Notes under the pieces: generated by a model
What the model was told of the DNA's origin: nothing
The model's database searches: none
What the model saw: only the letters and a program-made list of their open reading frames with translations
Position numbers and translations under genes: made by a program
Assembly: GCF_035046485.1 (NCBI RefSeq)
Contig: NC_085138.1
Span: 26,976,878 to 27,040,877 of the forward strand
DNA length: 64,000 bases
Origin: Aedes albopictus
Taxonomy: Eukaryota > Arthropoda > Insecta > Diptera > Culicidae
Direction: 5' to 3'
Shown: in pieces, positions 32,289 through 43,619 of the stretch
Layout: each line of letters begins with the position of its first letter
Numbering within the stretch: the first letter of the stretch is position 1

Positions 32289-32437
32289 CAATCACAGTAG
32301 TCTGTAGAACACTAAAACACATCACAGTAACCCTACACTCCCAAATGTCATTAAGTCAATTTAAATAAAGTTTCATTCCTGTTTCAACCACTGTACGAAC
32401 AAGTTGTTCTTTCTACGGCTCCGATTATATACCAATA
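32262..32437 (+). repeat. copia 3' LTR
   Basis: 176 bp, matching the 5' LTR except for one base. Its start encodes the final residues EYWSVKRQD and stop of the polyprotein. Confidence 0.95.
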
Positions 32438-32815
32438 AATCCAACCTGGCCTACGTGAGTACGGATAGCTGACGGACTAGCGAAGCCATTGCAGAAACCG
32501 AAGTTCGAGTACTTCCGGAGTTGCATGGGAATCACTACGACTTCAGGAGTGTTGAATGAGTATAGAATTTAAGATTGTAAGAAATGAATGAATTCTAGTT
32601 TCAACCTAGTCAACCACCACTGAAGACACACGTTCACAAGCTATTCTCTACTTGTTTTAAAAGTCATAAATAATCAAATCCTAACCACTTTTCGTTACAT
32701 GCTCGATTTCTATTTTGAAAAAAATTACACCTACCTATATGTTGCCGAAAGACGTTCTTCAACATCATAATGATAACATCATAATAATTCCAAACCACCC
32801 CCTTAACTTACCTTA
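32438..32815. other. tail of the interrupted copia remnant and unassigned sequence
   Basis: AATCCAACCTGG continues the older copia frame briefly. Beyond about 32460 nothing recognisable is seen. Confidence 0.5.
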
Positions 32816-32838
32816 NNNNNNNNNNNNNNNNNNNNNNN
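32816..32838. other. assembly gap (23 N)
   Basis: A run of 23 undetermined bases. True size unknown. Confidence 1.
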
Positions 32839-33399
32839 TAATCCTATACAAAACAGGAACAGTGAATACAAGTTCAATAAATGAAAAGTGACTTTAAAGT
32901 ACGCAAAAGATAGTCAGAAATGTTTTTTTATCCGAAATCATGCTTCGAAAGTACATTCCTTCGTTACTTGTTATGAAGTCTAATCGACCTAACCAAAAAG
33001 AGCTTTGCGGAGTAACGTTACTCATGATATTGGTCTAGACCAGGGTGATAAAGATCATACCTATTTAGCTGTAGATAATAAAGAGTTCTCAGGTTGTTCC
33101 AATAAGTAGGTAGGGGTAGCCGGAACATAATGTGCACCCTGATTTTTACAGTAAATTTCAATTGTTTGTAGCTTCATTATCTCAAATTCATTGAATTGAT
33201 GAATATTTAGACAATGACGTATGAATAAAAAGTAATAATCCACAGTTTACTACAAATTTGTAGTTGAAACTACTTTTATTGCTATGAATAAAAGTAAATA
33301 AAGCATTTACTACACTACAACTTTCGAACTTACTACTTTTGTGGAACATGTTCCACAATCGGTATGAACAAAAGTAGTATTTACTACAAGAAATTTGTA
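32839..33399. other. AT-rich flank with ACTACTTTT words
   Basis: 33240-33390 holds several ACTACTTTT / AAAAGTAGT and TTTACTACA words in both orientations and a perfect TGGAACATGTTCCA palindrome (33340-33353), suggesting a small decayed foldback. No gene is supported. Confidence 0.5.
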
Positions 33400-34074
33400 C
33401 CGTGCCGTGCCCTAATACCGTGTGCCTCCTAATACCGTGTATTTGACAAAAAAGTCAAATATTTTACTAAGTGTATTATTTTTATAATTGAGTAACTAGT
33501 TCAATCATTAGCATATTAAACCTGCTCAAGTTAGGCGTGATAAATTTGGCACATATTTACAAAAACAAGCAATTAAAAATATTTACAGAATGTGAGTGCA
33601 AAGTACCAATACACGGTATTAGGGCATGGTTCCTTTTGTGTTCCAAATACCGTGTTTCGGCTAAAACTTGCAAACTGAAAACATTATTGATACTTTTTAC
33701 TTTATGAATCAATTGCACAAACCTCTAGGCAACGTTTGCCGCACAGGTCCTTTTAAGTATAAACTTAGTATGATTGATATAGTGATGATTCAAAGGACCA
33801 CCAATGTATGCGGGCCACATACACGGTATTATTTATTTATTTTTTTTTTTATTTATTTTATTTTGTAAACTAATCCAATACAACATGTTCTTATAAAGAC
33901 CTTACATTGTGACACGGAATTCCTTACAGCAATAACATCAAACAAAGCTACATTTAATGTTTATCAGAGACTTTACAGAAATCGACAGGGAAGGAAAATA
34001 CATACAAAAAAACCTTCGAAATAACTTATACGAAAATGGGACAGAGAAGAAAGCTTAAAACTAATATCACAATA

Positions 34075-37000
34075 CTACACGGCCAGATCTTGCAAGAGAG
34101 GATTCGGAGAGGAAGAGCAGCTTTGCAGGAATTTAGGAACCAGCCTCTGGAGCCAGTCGTCGAACCGTTCCACACCGGCAAGCCTGTGGACCTCGTCGGT
34201 CGGGTGGAAGGGGGGCAAATCCAGCATCATCTTTAAAAGGCGGTTTTGCTTGATTTGTATTTTGTTCCGGTGGCACTGTGCACAGTCGAACCAAGCAGGG
34301 AACCCATACGCCACCGTAGGCCGGAAAACGGTTTTGTAAAGGAGCAACTTGATAGTAGGATGCAGCCGAGAGCGCCTCTTGACAAGCGGGTAGAGAGTTT
34401 TTGTGAGGGTATCACATTTCCGGATGCTGTTGGTCACATGGCAACCAAAGTTGAGTTTCTGGTCCAGGCACACGCCGAGGTATCCAACCGTAGCGGACCA
34501 AGGAATGTCGACACCATTGCAGGAAACTTGAGTTTGAGGCAGGTACCTTGGGCTCCGACGACGCGTAAAGAAGATGGCTTGAAATTTGGTAGGATTAACT
34601 TTGACTTTCCATTTCTTGTGGTATTCAAGAATAGAATCCTGAGCATGTTGTAGCTTGTCAACTACTACATTGGCATCCCGATGTGACACGAGAAATCCAG
34701 TGTCGTCTGCAAAAAAGTAGTATTGTACTCCTTCTATTTGCACAATGTCGGCTGAAAAAATGTTGTACAGCGTAGGACTTAATACGGAGCCTTGCGGTAC
34801 GCCAAAAGGAACTTGCATCCGCTCTGAGGCACAACCATTTATCGAGACTTGGAAGGTCCTATCCTTCAGAAAACTGTGAATGATCTTCAGAAGTCTCACA
34901 GGGAAGTTTCCAACATGCATTTTGTGCAGAATCGCGTCGTGCCAAACCGAGTCGTACGCCTTTTCTACGTCGAGTAGGACCAAACCCGAAGAGTTGCCTT
35001 GTTGTAGGTTTCGCCTGACCTGCTTAACCAAACGTACGATCTGGTGACTAGTTGAGTGTCCTTTTTGAAAGCCAAACTGTTCGTGTGGGATGATTCGTGC
35101 GGTTTCTAAGTGTCTATCGATGCGGGTCAGAATGACGCGTTCGAAGAGTTTACTTAGTGTTGAAAGAAGGCTAATAGGTCGATAATTTGAAGGAACAGTT
35201 GCATCCTTTTTCGCTTTCGGTATCGCGACTACTATTGCGTGTTTCCACTCAGCTGGAAAGTAGCATAGTTTAAGGCATGCAGAGAAGATTTTGGCGAGGA
35301 CCACTAAACCTTTCCGAGGGAGGTGCTTCAACAGCCAATTGCTTATTCCGTCGTGGCCAGGCGATTTCCTGACTTTCAAGTTGCGAATAGTAATAGCGAT
35401 TTCCTTGGGACGAACAATCCAAGAGTTGTCGGCAGCTGGCATTGATTGCTCAATCAATTCGATGGAACGTTTGACAGCATCGACTGTGTCCCTATCATCG
35501 ACCGATTGGTTATTATGCGATTTGGCAAAATTCTCGGCTAACAATGCAGCTTTTTCTTGGGGGCAGGCATATAACGTGCCACCACTTCGCAGAGGAGGAC
35601 TGTACTTCACCGTATTCTTCAGAGCTTTTGAGAGACGCCAAATTCTGTTATCGCCGCGTTCCATTGACACCAGGGTTTCCGTAAACTTGCTGTACCGAGC
35701 GTTGGTACAATTGTCACGGATGCGATTGTTCAGAGATAGAACTATTTCTTTCAGCATCGGGTCCCTGGAACGCATCCACTGCCGACGCCGTAGGTTACGC
35801 AGCCGGATCAGTTGTTTGGTGTCTTCGGAGATTTCAGCTACAGCGTATCGACGAGGGGCGACTTGAGGAACAGCGACTGATTCAGCATCCAGAAGTGTGT
35901 TTTTGAAATAGGCCAGGGCAGCGTTGATTCCATCTTCGGTTTCTATGGTGGCAAAAATTTGATCGTTTGGGTTCAGCTTTGCATTTACCGTCCTTTGGAA
36001 GGCAACCCAGTTAGCGCGGGGGTAGCATCGGACAGTTGATTGATGAGACACCATAGGGGCAGAGGGTTTGATATCGAAAACAACAGGTAAATGATCCGAG
36101 GATAACTCGTTCATGGCTACAGGTTTTGACATGTCGATAATGTTGTTAGACAAAACAAGGTCTAGAGTTGACGGTTTCCCCCTACCGGTTGGAATGTACG
36201 AAGGTGAATCTGGAAAATTGACGAAGAACCCAGAACGAGTGGCTTCCTGGAGCAGTATATTCCCAGCTTTGTTATTCTTCTCGCAATTCCAGGATCGACT
36301 TCTAGCGTTGAAATCTCCGACAACAAAGAAGGGGTCATCGTGGTCAACCATTGTACGAATATCACCACAGACAAACAGACATACTACTCAAATCGGAATC
36401 ATCGCACGATTTAACGGTCATTTTGAAAATATAGTGTGGTTCGGACTGTGCTCGCATGTGTCATGGTGGCGCTGCTGTGCCTCAATTTTGCAGAGAAATG
36501 AACGCGACGCCGATCAATGTTTACATAAAATGACTCAATCATGAACCTTCATTCATGTTTTATGAATGGATGACGCCTCGGGGGAGTCGTCACCTGCAAA
36601 ATTGTTACATCGAGCCGAGGGAAACAACACCTGCAAATGAGTGCTTCGGATTGAGCATTATAGAGGGTGCTAGTGAGATGCCAAACGATGTTTTTGAAGC
36701 AATTTTCTTCTAAGTAGTATGTCTGTTTGTCTGTGATATCACGGCGAAATAGGGACCAGTCTGAGCAGCGCCGCCCCCCGGGAAAGTAGGCAGCAATTAT
36801 GCATATTTGGTTGTTGTCAGTAGCGATAGAGACTCCAACGGCTTCGATTACTTTCGTGGCGATACTAACTTGATTAAATTTTATACCTTTACGGATCGCA
36901 ATCATAACGCCTCCTCCCCTAGCGTCCTCGGCGCTGGAGGGTCGGTCAAGTCGCACGCAACAGAAGTTTGGATGAAGAAAAGAAATGTTGGGTCGCAACC

Positions 37001-37124
37001 AGGTTTCTGTTATGACTGCCACATCTATGTTCTGCCGTTCAGCAAATTCGAAAAATTCTAATTGTTTACTATGAATGGATCTCCCATTCCAATTGACTAT
37101 GCGTAACGACGTTGGATTAGCCAT
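34075..37124 (-). pseudogene. Jockey ORF2: endonuclease and reverse transcriptase, MITE-interrupted
   Basis: ORF2 starts at ATG 37124, overlapping the ORF1 stop by 8 nt. The endonuclease opens with SLRIVNWNGRSIHSKQLEF and AVITETWLRPN, and continues after the insertion with FFVVGDFNARSRSWNCE, STLDLVLSNN and SSDHLPVVF. RT follows: KSPGHDGISNWLLKHLP, YRPISLLSTLSKLFERVI, GLVLLDVEKAYDSVWHDAIL, GVPQGSVLSPTLYNIF and catalytic YYFFADDTGFL. The 370-bp MITE at 36366-36735 sits in the endonuclease and ends the frame early. Without it and one copy of its 7-bp duplication, the frame would be a continuous 891 codons including the stop, so the insertion looks like the only lesion. Length is typical for Jockey ORF2. 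Confidence 0.92.
36366..36735 (+). mobile_element. 370-bp MITE with 7-bp TSD, copy 1
   Basis: Termini are CACAGACAAACAGACATACT and its inverse (AGTATGTCTGTTTGTCTGTG). The target duplication ATATCAC is at 36359-36365 and 36736-36742. Inserted into the Jockey ORF2 endonuclease. There is no coding potential of its own. Confidence 0.95.
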
Positions 37125-38487
37125 TGTATACGTACTTGATGATCAGCTCCGACAGAGCTAGGAATTGCTGCTCCTTGGTGCGGCAGGCTTGCAGTCGTAG
37201 GAAGAGATCTTTCGCCAAACACATAAACTCGGTGACAGTAAATAGATTGGAGTTCGGCTGAGATGCATCCTGGGAAGCCGATCCCTGAACAACTTGAGCG
37301 AATGACAGACCACCGGTTGCACTCGCTCTCTGGCCTTGCACGTTAGAGATGTTTCTAGGAAGACCTGACGACGTAGGCGGCGACGCACGGGAAGTAACCG
37401 AAATCGGTTTTTGGGAGACGCGCTGGCGTCTTTCCTGTAGTTGCTTAATGTAACTCTGGCGTGTGGGGCAACCACGGAAGTTCGCTGTGTGGTTACCACT
37501 GCAGTTTGCACAGCGAATTTCGTTGCGAGTACTGGAGGCACTGCTGGTGTTCCTAGCTGGGAGCTTACAGTCAATAGTAAGGTGCTTATCGCCACATTTC
37601 ACACAAAGAGGGGAAACATTGCAATACCGCGTCCCATGTCCAAATTGTTGGCAGCGATGGCATTGGACGGCATCTTCAGGTTTTCTGCTGAAAAATCTCC
37701 AACTTACTATTGTGCTGAAGAGAGTCTTAATCTTGCGCAGCTGCGAGAGCTTGACAGCACCCTTTTCGAAATACACCAAATACAGCACACTTTCTTCTGG
37801 GCCGCCCATTTTCCGCGAGAGAATTTTCAGATCCGCCGGTCGCACATCATTCAGCTCCAACTCTTGTTTAAGCTCAGCTGTGTCGTATAGAGTGAGACCC
37901 GAGAGGACGAACCGTACAGGCTGTTGATGCGAAGGAGTAAAAGTGAAAAACTCCGTGTTGGAACTTTGCAGTGCCTTAATTGCAGCGTCGAAAACGCTGT
38001 TGTCCGTCGCATTTAGCTGTGTTCCGGATTTAACAGCCTTCATGCGGTACGCGGTCTGCGGAATATTCGCCGAGTTCAACAATTCACGAGTGTGCTTCGT
38101 GCCCTTGTTGATGATCGTAATCGGAGGTGGGCGACGACTTTTCTTCGCGGTGGAGGGAGATAATTGCGATGCATTGTTTACATCGCCATCCGGGTCGATA
38201 GTGGACAACGTTTCGAACACGTTTTGGGAAACGAACGACGGGTGCATCGATTGGCTGCTGGGAGTCGGATCCATCGCATCAGAACAACGTTCCCCGACCG
38301 TGTTTGGAATTGGATGACTTCGCTTCATCCGCTTTGCATCGCAAGAGGCACCGGGCTCACTGTTTGAGGTTAGCGACTTGGTTTTAACGTAATCGCGGCG
38401 AATAATTATGTTGGAAGACGTACTAGGTACATTTTCGACCGGAGTGGGACGGTTCGGAGTGAAAGTGTCCACTTTCGTAACAGTCAA
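37117..38487 (-). CDS. Jockey ORF1 (Gag-like) protein
   Basis: 456 codons. The C-terminal half carries three zinc knuckles: CHRCQQFGHGTRYC, CVKCGDKHLTIDC and CANCSGNHTANFRGC. Upstream is a conserved LINE ORF1 segment (VRFVLSGLTLYDTAELKQEL, VLYLVYFEKGAVKLSQLRKI). The N-terminal third is Ser/Pro rich and low in complexity. It binds element RNA to form the RNP. The stop TAA at 37119-37117 overlaps the ORF2 ATG (ATGGCTAA), implying coupled or reinitiating translation. The frame is intact. Confidence 0.9.
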   Translation of the reverse strand: MTVTKVDTFTPNRPTPVENVPSTSSNIIIRRDYVKTKSLTSNSEPGASCDAKRMKRSHPIPNTVGERCSDAMDPTPSSQSMHPSFVSQNVFETLSTIDPDGDVNNASQLSPSTAKKSRRPPPITIINKGTKHTRELLNSANIPQTAYRMKAVKSGTQLNATDNSVFDAAIKALQSSNTEFFTFTPSHQQPVRFVLSGLTLYDTAELKQELELNDVRPADLKILSRKMGGPEESVLYLVYFEKGAVKLSQLRKIKTLFSTIVSWRFFSRKPEDAVQCHRCQQFGHGTRYCNVSPLCVKCGDKHLTIDCKLPARNTSSASSTRNEIRCANCSGNHTANFRGCPTRQSYIKQLQERRQRVSQKPISVTSRASPPTSSGLPRNISNVQGQRASATGGLSFAQVVQGSASQDASQPNSNLFTVTEFMCLAKDLFLRLQACRTKEQQFLALSELIIKYVYNG

Positions 38488-39191
38488 TAATTAATTCGCA
38501 AAAAAACTAACAAAAAAAACAGAGGTAAATAGCGCATCAAATTTCGCTGCAACAGCGTAAGTTGCTTTGACAGCTAGCACTGATTCGCTTTTTGATACAC
38601 GGTATTAGGAACAATGCTATGTTTTACAATTTTGATTTTAACAATGGATTAAACATTCAGAATTCCATTAATCATATTTCCCTGCCCTTCAGTTCAGAGA
38701 GGGTTTGGGCAGCGTTCTGCCAACTTGGTCGAGGCAGGATTCTTGGGAGAACAAGTAAGGGGTCGTTGAAAGATTATGTAACAGTATTTATTGTATTTTG
38801 TGTGAAAAATTCTAAGCTTTCCCATACAAGTTACGTAATATTTGAAAAACCTCATCAACACTGATATTCTAAAGAGCTGGAATGATGGGTTGAGCTTGTA
38901 GTGATCCCTTGAAGATGGGATGCAAATCATTAACTCGCGATCGCGCATCTTTGGTACTTCAGGAAAGCAGTACACTACATAAACGAATGGATTTTAAAAC
39001 ACATCCGATACGTTACAAAAATTTAATGATTTGCTATCCATGTCCGTGGAACCATTCTGAATAGCCACTTAGGAAATACACTGGATTTTATTTCTTTTTA
39101 TTTATGACTATTCTCATTATTATTATAACTTTTGCCTTTCGCGAAACGCCCTCCCCTGGATATTCGATCTTGACGCGATGGGAGGGCTTAA

Positions 39192-39301
39192 CCCATTAGC
39201 ACTTTAGCGCCAGTTCATTCACCACCGCTTGGACTTTGAGCTAGATATATCTAGTTTACGAGTTGAGCGCAAGTGAAGGAATCGCCGTAAGTGCTAATGG
39301 G
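39192..39301. mobile_element. 110-bp CCC-ended MITE
   Basis: CCCATTAGCACTT at the left matches the inverse of AAGTGCTAATGGG at the right; the arms continue imperfectly through GTTCATTCAC / GTGAAGGAATC. A possible 2-bp duplication AA lies on each side. Confidence 0.7.
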
Positions 39302-39544
39302 AACCAAAGGAGTATCCGTCGTGCATTTATCACAAGTCAAAAACAAATTATAATTCAGCTTGCATAGACCTAATCTTTGCACTCTTTGAATTTTCTCAAA
39401 TTTAACAATAATTGTTAAATTTAACGTAACGCAAGAGTGGGTAGAGGAGGTCTCTGCGTTACGCTTATCATTCGTTACTTGAATTCGTTAGTACACAGGA
39501 CAAGGGACGCTAGGATAAGTTGACTTACAGCCTTACAGATTAGA

Positions 39545-39914
39545 CACAGACAAACAGACATACTACTCAAATCGGAATCATCGCACGATTTAACGGTCAT
39601 TTTGAAAATATAGTGTGGTTCGGACTGTGCTCGCATGTGTCATGGTGGCGCTGCTGTGCCTCAATTTTGCAGAGAAATGAACGCGACGCCGATCAATGTT
39701 TACATAAAATGACTCAATCATGAACCTTCATTCATGTTTTATGAATGGATGACGCCTCGGGGGAGTCGTCACCTGCAAAATTGTTACATCGAGCCGAGGG
39801 AAACAACACCTGCAAATGAGTGCTTCGGATTGAGCATTATAGAGGGTGCTAGTGAGATGCCAAACGATGTTTTTGAAGCAATTTTCTTCTAAGTAGTATG
39901 TCTGTTTGTCTGTG
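39545..39914 (+). mobile_element. 370-bp MITE with 7-bp TSD, copy 2
   Basis: Same element and orientation as copy 1. The target duplication GATTAGA is at 39538-39544 and 39915-39921. Confidence 0.95.
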
Positions 39915-40254
39915 GATTAGATTCATTACAATTAGAAAATTATGGACTGATTAGGTAAAGATAAAACTGTTGATTATAGGAGTTTATATTTGTATTTCCT
40001 ATTTTTATGGGTTTTGTGAATTTATAAAAGTTGACAAATAACCATTATCATTTTTATTTTTGACAAAAATCAGTTGACTGAACTTTTTTGTTTTTTATAT
40101 CTTAGACGGTATTATTTCACTGATCAAAAAAGCAGGAATTTAGTTAGGACTTAGGACGGTTGACATTGTAAAGGGTTACGATGGATATAATATTACTTTG
40201 GACTGAGATGATCACAGATATGCAGAAGACGACTAGCGAAATTAGAAACACACA

Positions 40255-42509
40255 CACTAAGAATGAATCGCAGAATTCTGTGAAAGATTTCACCGAAACT
40301 AAACTGTGAAATATGTTTTAACCGAACTTTCTGTGAAATCCGAAGTCTTCCAATCCAACTGTCAAAAGTTCACTGAAAATTCGGCGAAGACGAACAAATC
40401 ACCGAATTCTGTGATTCTTTTACATTACTGTTCGGTAAACATGAAAATGTCAGCCGTGCATTGCGATTTTCACCGAATTTCTGTAAAACACGTAGGCGGC
40501 CTATTGCCAAGCACGGGTTGTCAAAACGGAATCGATTGGATCCCACTGTTATTTCGTGATGGTAGGAAAGGGGGAAAGTGAAAACCAAACAAAAATTTTC
40601 ATACAAGTTCAGATAGGTTAAGATAATTCCGAAAGAATCCGCTGTGCTGAATCCTAAACTCTTCGAGTGCAATTTCCTGCAGGCATTTCTGACGCAATTC
40701 ATGAAGAAATGCCCCAACTAACATTTATTGTGAATGTAAACGTCAACAAAGCGTCCTTAATACGGCTTGATGCTGAGTTACTGTGTTGTACATATGGATG
40801 GAAGCTTCTATGCAAGCCCTATACCAATGAATCTGGCGAACTTAATCAGCTTGTACATGCTGTGCGATCAGCTTCTATGCCACCTAGTCATAGCTCTTTT
40901 CTCGGCTCCTATGTAACCACTAACTGAATAACATCTTGAGAAGGCGCTTTTTCAGCCTTTTCGCAGTTGTTAAATAATAGTTTTACGGCATCCCCAAATT
41001 AAACGATTAAATATAATTAGGTTATGGATACCGTGACGCAATGCATGTGGAACTGGAAATATCATTTTTAAAATTGAATAATTAAAGTACTTGCCGCTAC
41101 TTGGAATCGAACTCCCGATCTCCGTATCCACTGGTCCCGATGATGTCCTCGCTGCCACACTGCTATATATAAATAACATAGAAAATAGCCTGTTTTGTTT
41201 TACTCCAGACAAGGCTTCATAATTGTGCCACAAGAAACCTTACCCAACTTCATCTTGCTGTAAAAGCTTGTGAAACGTCAAACGCAATAATGTTTACATT
41301 GAACAAGCTGTGTGGTTGCGCCAACAGATTCTTCTTCACAGCTTCTAACTGAAAGAGGGTTCTTTAAACGGCTACGAAGCGCTGGTGTTTTGTGTTTTGG
41401 CAACATTACAAAACGTACTGTATAAAAGCAGTTGTTGTAGTGGCTGGGACTCTTACTCGATTTGCACATCTTCCGGCAAATCTTCCGGCATTGAATTAAA
41501 GTGCAATAAAAGCAACCCAAATAATTTCACAGCACATACATGGATAGCTGTAAAGAATTTGTGTAGTAACTATATATCCCGCTTAAAGTTTGTTTTGACA
41601 ATAATGTTTATATCCGACAAGCCGTGTTGGTGAACCAACAGTTTCTTTATTACAGCTTCTAGCCGTAATGAAATCGCATAACGGTCTTTAAAGCGCTGCT
41701 GGTTTGGGGATTTGTCAGTATAATGAATTGTACTGTATAGTAGCAGCTGTTTTGTTAGTGGGGACTCCTATTCGATGTGTTCAAGTTTTCACATCTTCCG
41801 GGAAATCTCCCGGAGTTGGAATAGGGTGGAGTAAAGGCAGCCCCAGTGACAAGTAATGGATTTCTGAAAACCGAGCTTGGTAGCTGTATGGTGCTTGTTT
41901 TGCAGTCGTGTATTAGCTTATGATTTATATTTGACTAGCTTTCCTTTTATTCAGCGTTGGCTGCTTTTACTCGATGGTTACACAACAAAAAGCAAATGAC
42001 TGAAGCTTATAGCGCTGAAAATGTTAGTTGGGTGGCTACATTTCCGAATGAATTATTGCATGGGTTATTGGCACAGATCAGACAAAAGGCTGTCTATTTT
42101 TTTTGTTGATAGTTTGGAACAAATGTTTCCAATTTTATGGACGATTTTGTGGAGGATTCTTAGGGAAATATACCAATATCTTTAACCGAATACAATAAAT
42201 TTCATTTCTACAAAAATAAACTGTAAAACTTCACAGAAAACTTCGGTGAACCGCAAATCATCCAACTGAAAAATACCGTAAGTTTGTAAAAAATCCACCG
42301 AAAAGTTCTGTGAAACCTAAAAACATAAGCAATGAATTCACAGAAATAATGTAGAAAAATCACCGAACTGTTCGGTGGTTTTGACAGATGCAAATTTTCA
42401 ATCTTTACAGATCGTTCGGTGAACCAAAATTTCACCGAACAGTCCACCGAAAATTTTGCTGTTGAGATTTCGGTGAAATTTCACAGAATTCTGTGATTTA
42501 TTCTTAGTG
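40255..42509. mobile_element. CACTA-like foldback element
   Basis: CACTAAGAATGAATCGCAGA at 40255 recurs inverted (ending TTAGTG at 42509), with the arms extending about 43 bp through CAGAATTCTGTGAAA and TTTCACCGAAA. The CACTA start suggests that superfamily. Subterminal regions are rich in TTCGGTGAA / TTCACCGAA words. No transposase ORF is visible. A (CA)n context at the left obscures any 2-3-bp target duplication. Confidence 0.65.
41288..41850. repeat. diverged ~305-bp direct repeat
   Basis: 41288-41530 and 41593-41850 share AATAATGTTTA, ACAAGC-GTG, TTTAAA-CG, AGCGCTG-TG, TACTGTAT and CACATCTTCCGG in the same order. It is an old tandem duplication inside the CACTA-like element. Confidence 0.65.
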
Positions 42510-43543
42510 TGCAATTTGATACATTATTGACTATATTTTGACAAATAGGGTTTGACAAATTTCTTTACAATACCGAATGGAAGCTCAAAAAGTGTTATCT
42601 AACACTAATATGAGAGTTATTTGGGGATGATGCTGGTGCTGTCAATGACTAACATCGGTTATTGACACTATTGGTAATCAGCTTAAAATAACTTTCAGAA
42701 TGTATTATAAAATAACTGAGGATATTATCTGATTATTGTTTGGGGAAGCTGTCAGAAAAACTAGTTGCCCATATCGGCTAAAAACGCTAGCTCTGGTAGC
42801 TGTCTTCGAATAATTTTCAGAAATATCAAATCTTTAAAAATTAGCTACGACACATTTTTTTCTTTTTGTTCTTTGTATATTTCTTAAGAATAGTACTCTG
42901 AAGGCGTTAACATAGACATAGACACCCTTTTTTGTAACTCTGAATGTTGTCCAGTGACCTCGGAGATTTTCGATTATTGAAATATTGTTCAATTATCAAA
43001 TCATCTTTGGAGCTTCCATTCGATCAAAACACTAGTGCGATGGGAAAAGTTAAAAACAGTATTTTAAAAAAAAACTACTACGACCCAATGCTTATTACTA
43101 CACACTTTGCTCAAGTTGACGACATCGTCTAGTCCATCGTGAGTATTGGTCCTAGTAGGGGGAAAGTTGGGAAAGGGTCCAGGCTTTGCTATCAGCTGTC
43201 CTGCAGCTCCACCTGGTCACTCTTCAAAAAAAAAAAAAAAAGAATTCCATTAATCATATTTATTATACATAATACACACAATAAGCAATAATATAGCGTT
43301 TGAAAAATCAAGAAACTTGGATTATTGATTTTTCCAGGGCTCTTTGAAGTGAAGAGCATCCTTAAGGTCACGGTATTAGGGCATGGCACGGTAGACTGCT
43401 CAAGAGGTTGCTACAAAGACTGTGATTCGTGTGTCTGAACTTATATTTTAAACGGCAAAACATGAGTAATTTCTCAATAATTGAGATAATTATTATTGTG
43501 TTCATATTTTTTTCATCAAAACGGAAAAACATCCAGATATGAT

Positions 43544-43619
43544 CTGCCGTGAATTGCATATCAGTCCCATCTTTGCTGGATTTCCTATGCAAATGGGACA
43601 GATATGCGATTCACGGCAG
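43544..43619. repeat. 76-bp hairpin element, copy C
   Basis: The outer arms CTGCCGTGAATTGCATA and TATGCGATTCACGGCAG pair with a single mismatch. The inner ATGGGACAG and loop (TTTGCTGGATTTCCTAT) match copies A and B read on the other strand. The four bases after CTGCC are GTGA here and TATG in copy A, with compensating change in the partner arm. Confidence 0.8.

Larger units (their letters stand above)
27862..32437 (+). mobile_element. intact Ty1/copia LTR retrotransposon
   Basis: 4576 bp with 176-bp LTRs (27862-28037 and 32262-32437) differing at one base (T/C in the ATTAAGT-AATTT context). LTR ends are TATTGG...CCAATA. The 5-bp target duplication AATCC precedes 27862 and follows 32437. A primer-binding site GGTTATGGGCC (28038) fits the copia half-tRNA primer (initiator Met). 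The polypurine run GAGGAGGAG abuts the 3' LTR. With one intact ORF, this is a very recent insertion into an older copia copy. Confidence 0.96.
33832..38594 (-). mobile_element. Jockey-type LINE, nearly full length, broken by a MITE
   Basis: Flanked by the 13-bp duplication ATACACGGTATTA (33819-33831 and 38595-38607). On the minus strand: 107-bp 5' region, ORF1 (38487-37117), overlapping ORF2 (37124-34075, interrupted at 36735-36366), 3' UTR and an A-rich tail (33855-33832). ORF1 with three CCHC knuckles plus endonuclease-RT without RNase H fits the Jockey clade. Confidence 0.93.
38680..43240 (+). mobile_element. poly-A-tailed insertion with 21-bp target duplication
   Basis: A 21-bp sequence beginning AGAATTCCATTAATC occurs at 38659-38679 and 43241-43261. 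The second copy directly follows 15 A residues (43226-43240). That is the signature of target-primed retrotransposition. The 4561-bp interior has no recognisable RT; it contains a 110-bp MITE (39192), the 7-bp-TSD MITE copy 2 (39545) and a CACTA-like element (40255). Without these the retrotransposed unit would be about 1.8 kb and non-coding. The family is unknown. Confidence 0.7.
33400..43391. mobile_element. TA-flanked foldback (core ~634 bp) expanded to 10 kb by insertions
   Basis: CCGTGCCGTGCCCTAATACC (33400) matches the inverse of GGTATTAGGGCATGGCACGG (43372-43391), giving ~23-bp termini with TA on each side. Subtracting the two insertions (33832-38594 plus a 13-bp duplication; 38680-43240 plus a 21-bp duplication) leaves about 634 bp. 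The interior repeats the terminal word AATACCGTG / CACGGTATT several times (33410-33440, 33605-33660). A Tc1/mariner-type MITE is likely. Confidence 0.75.

Noticed and set aside
41090..41165. tRNA gene suggested by a GAGTTCGATTCC-type box B on the minus strand
   Set aside because: No box A, no acceptor stem; more likely a decayed SINE fragment.
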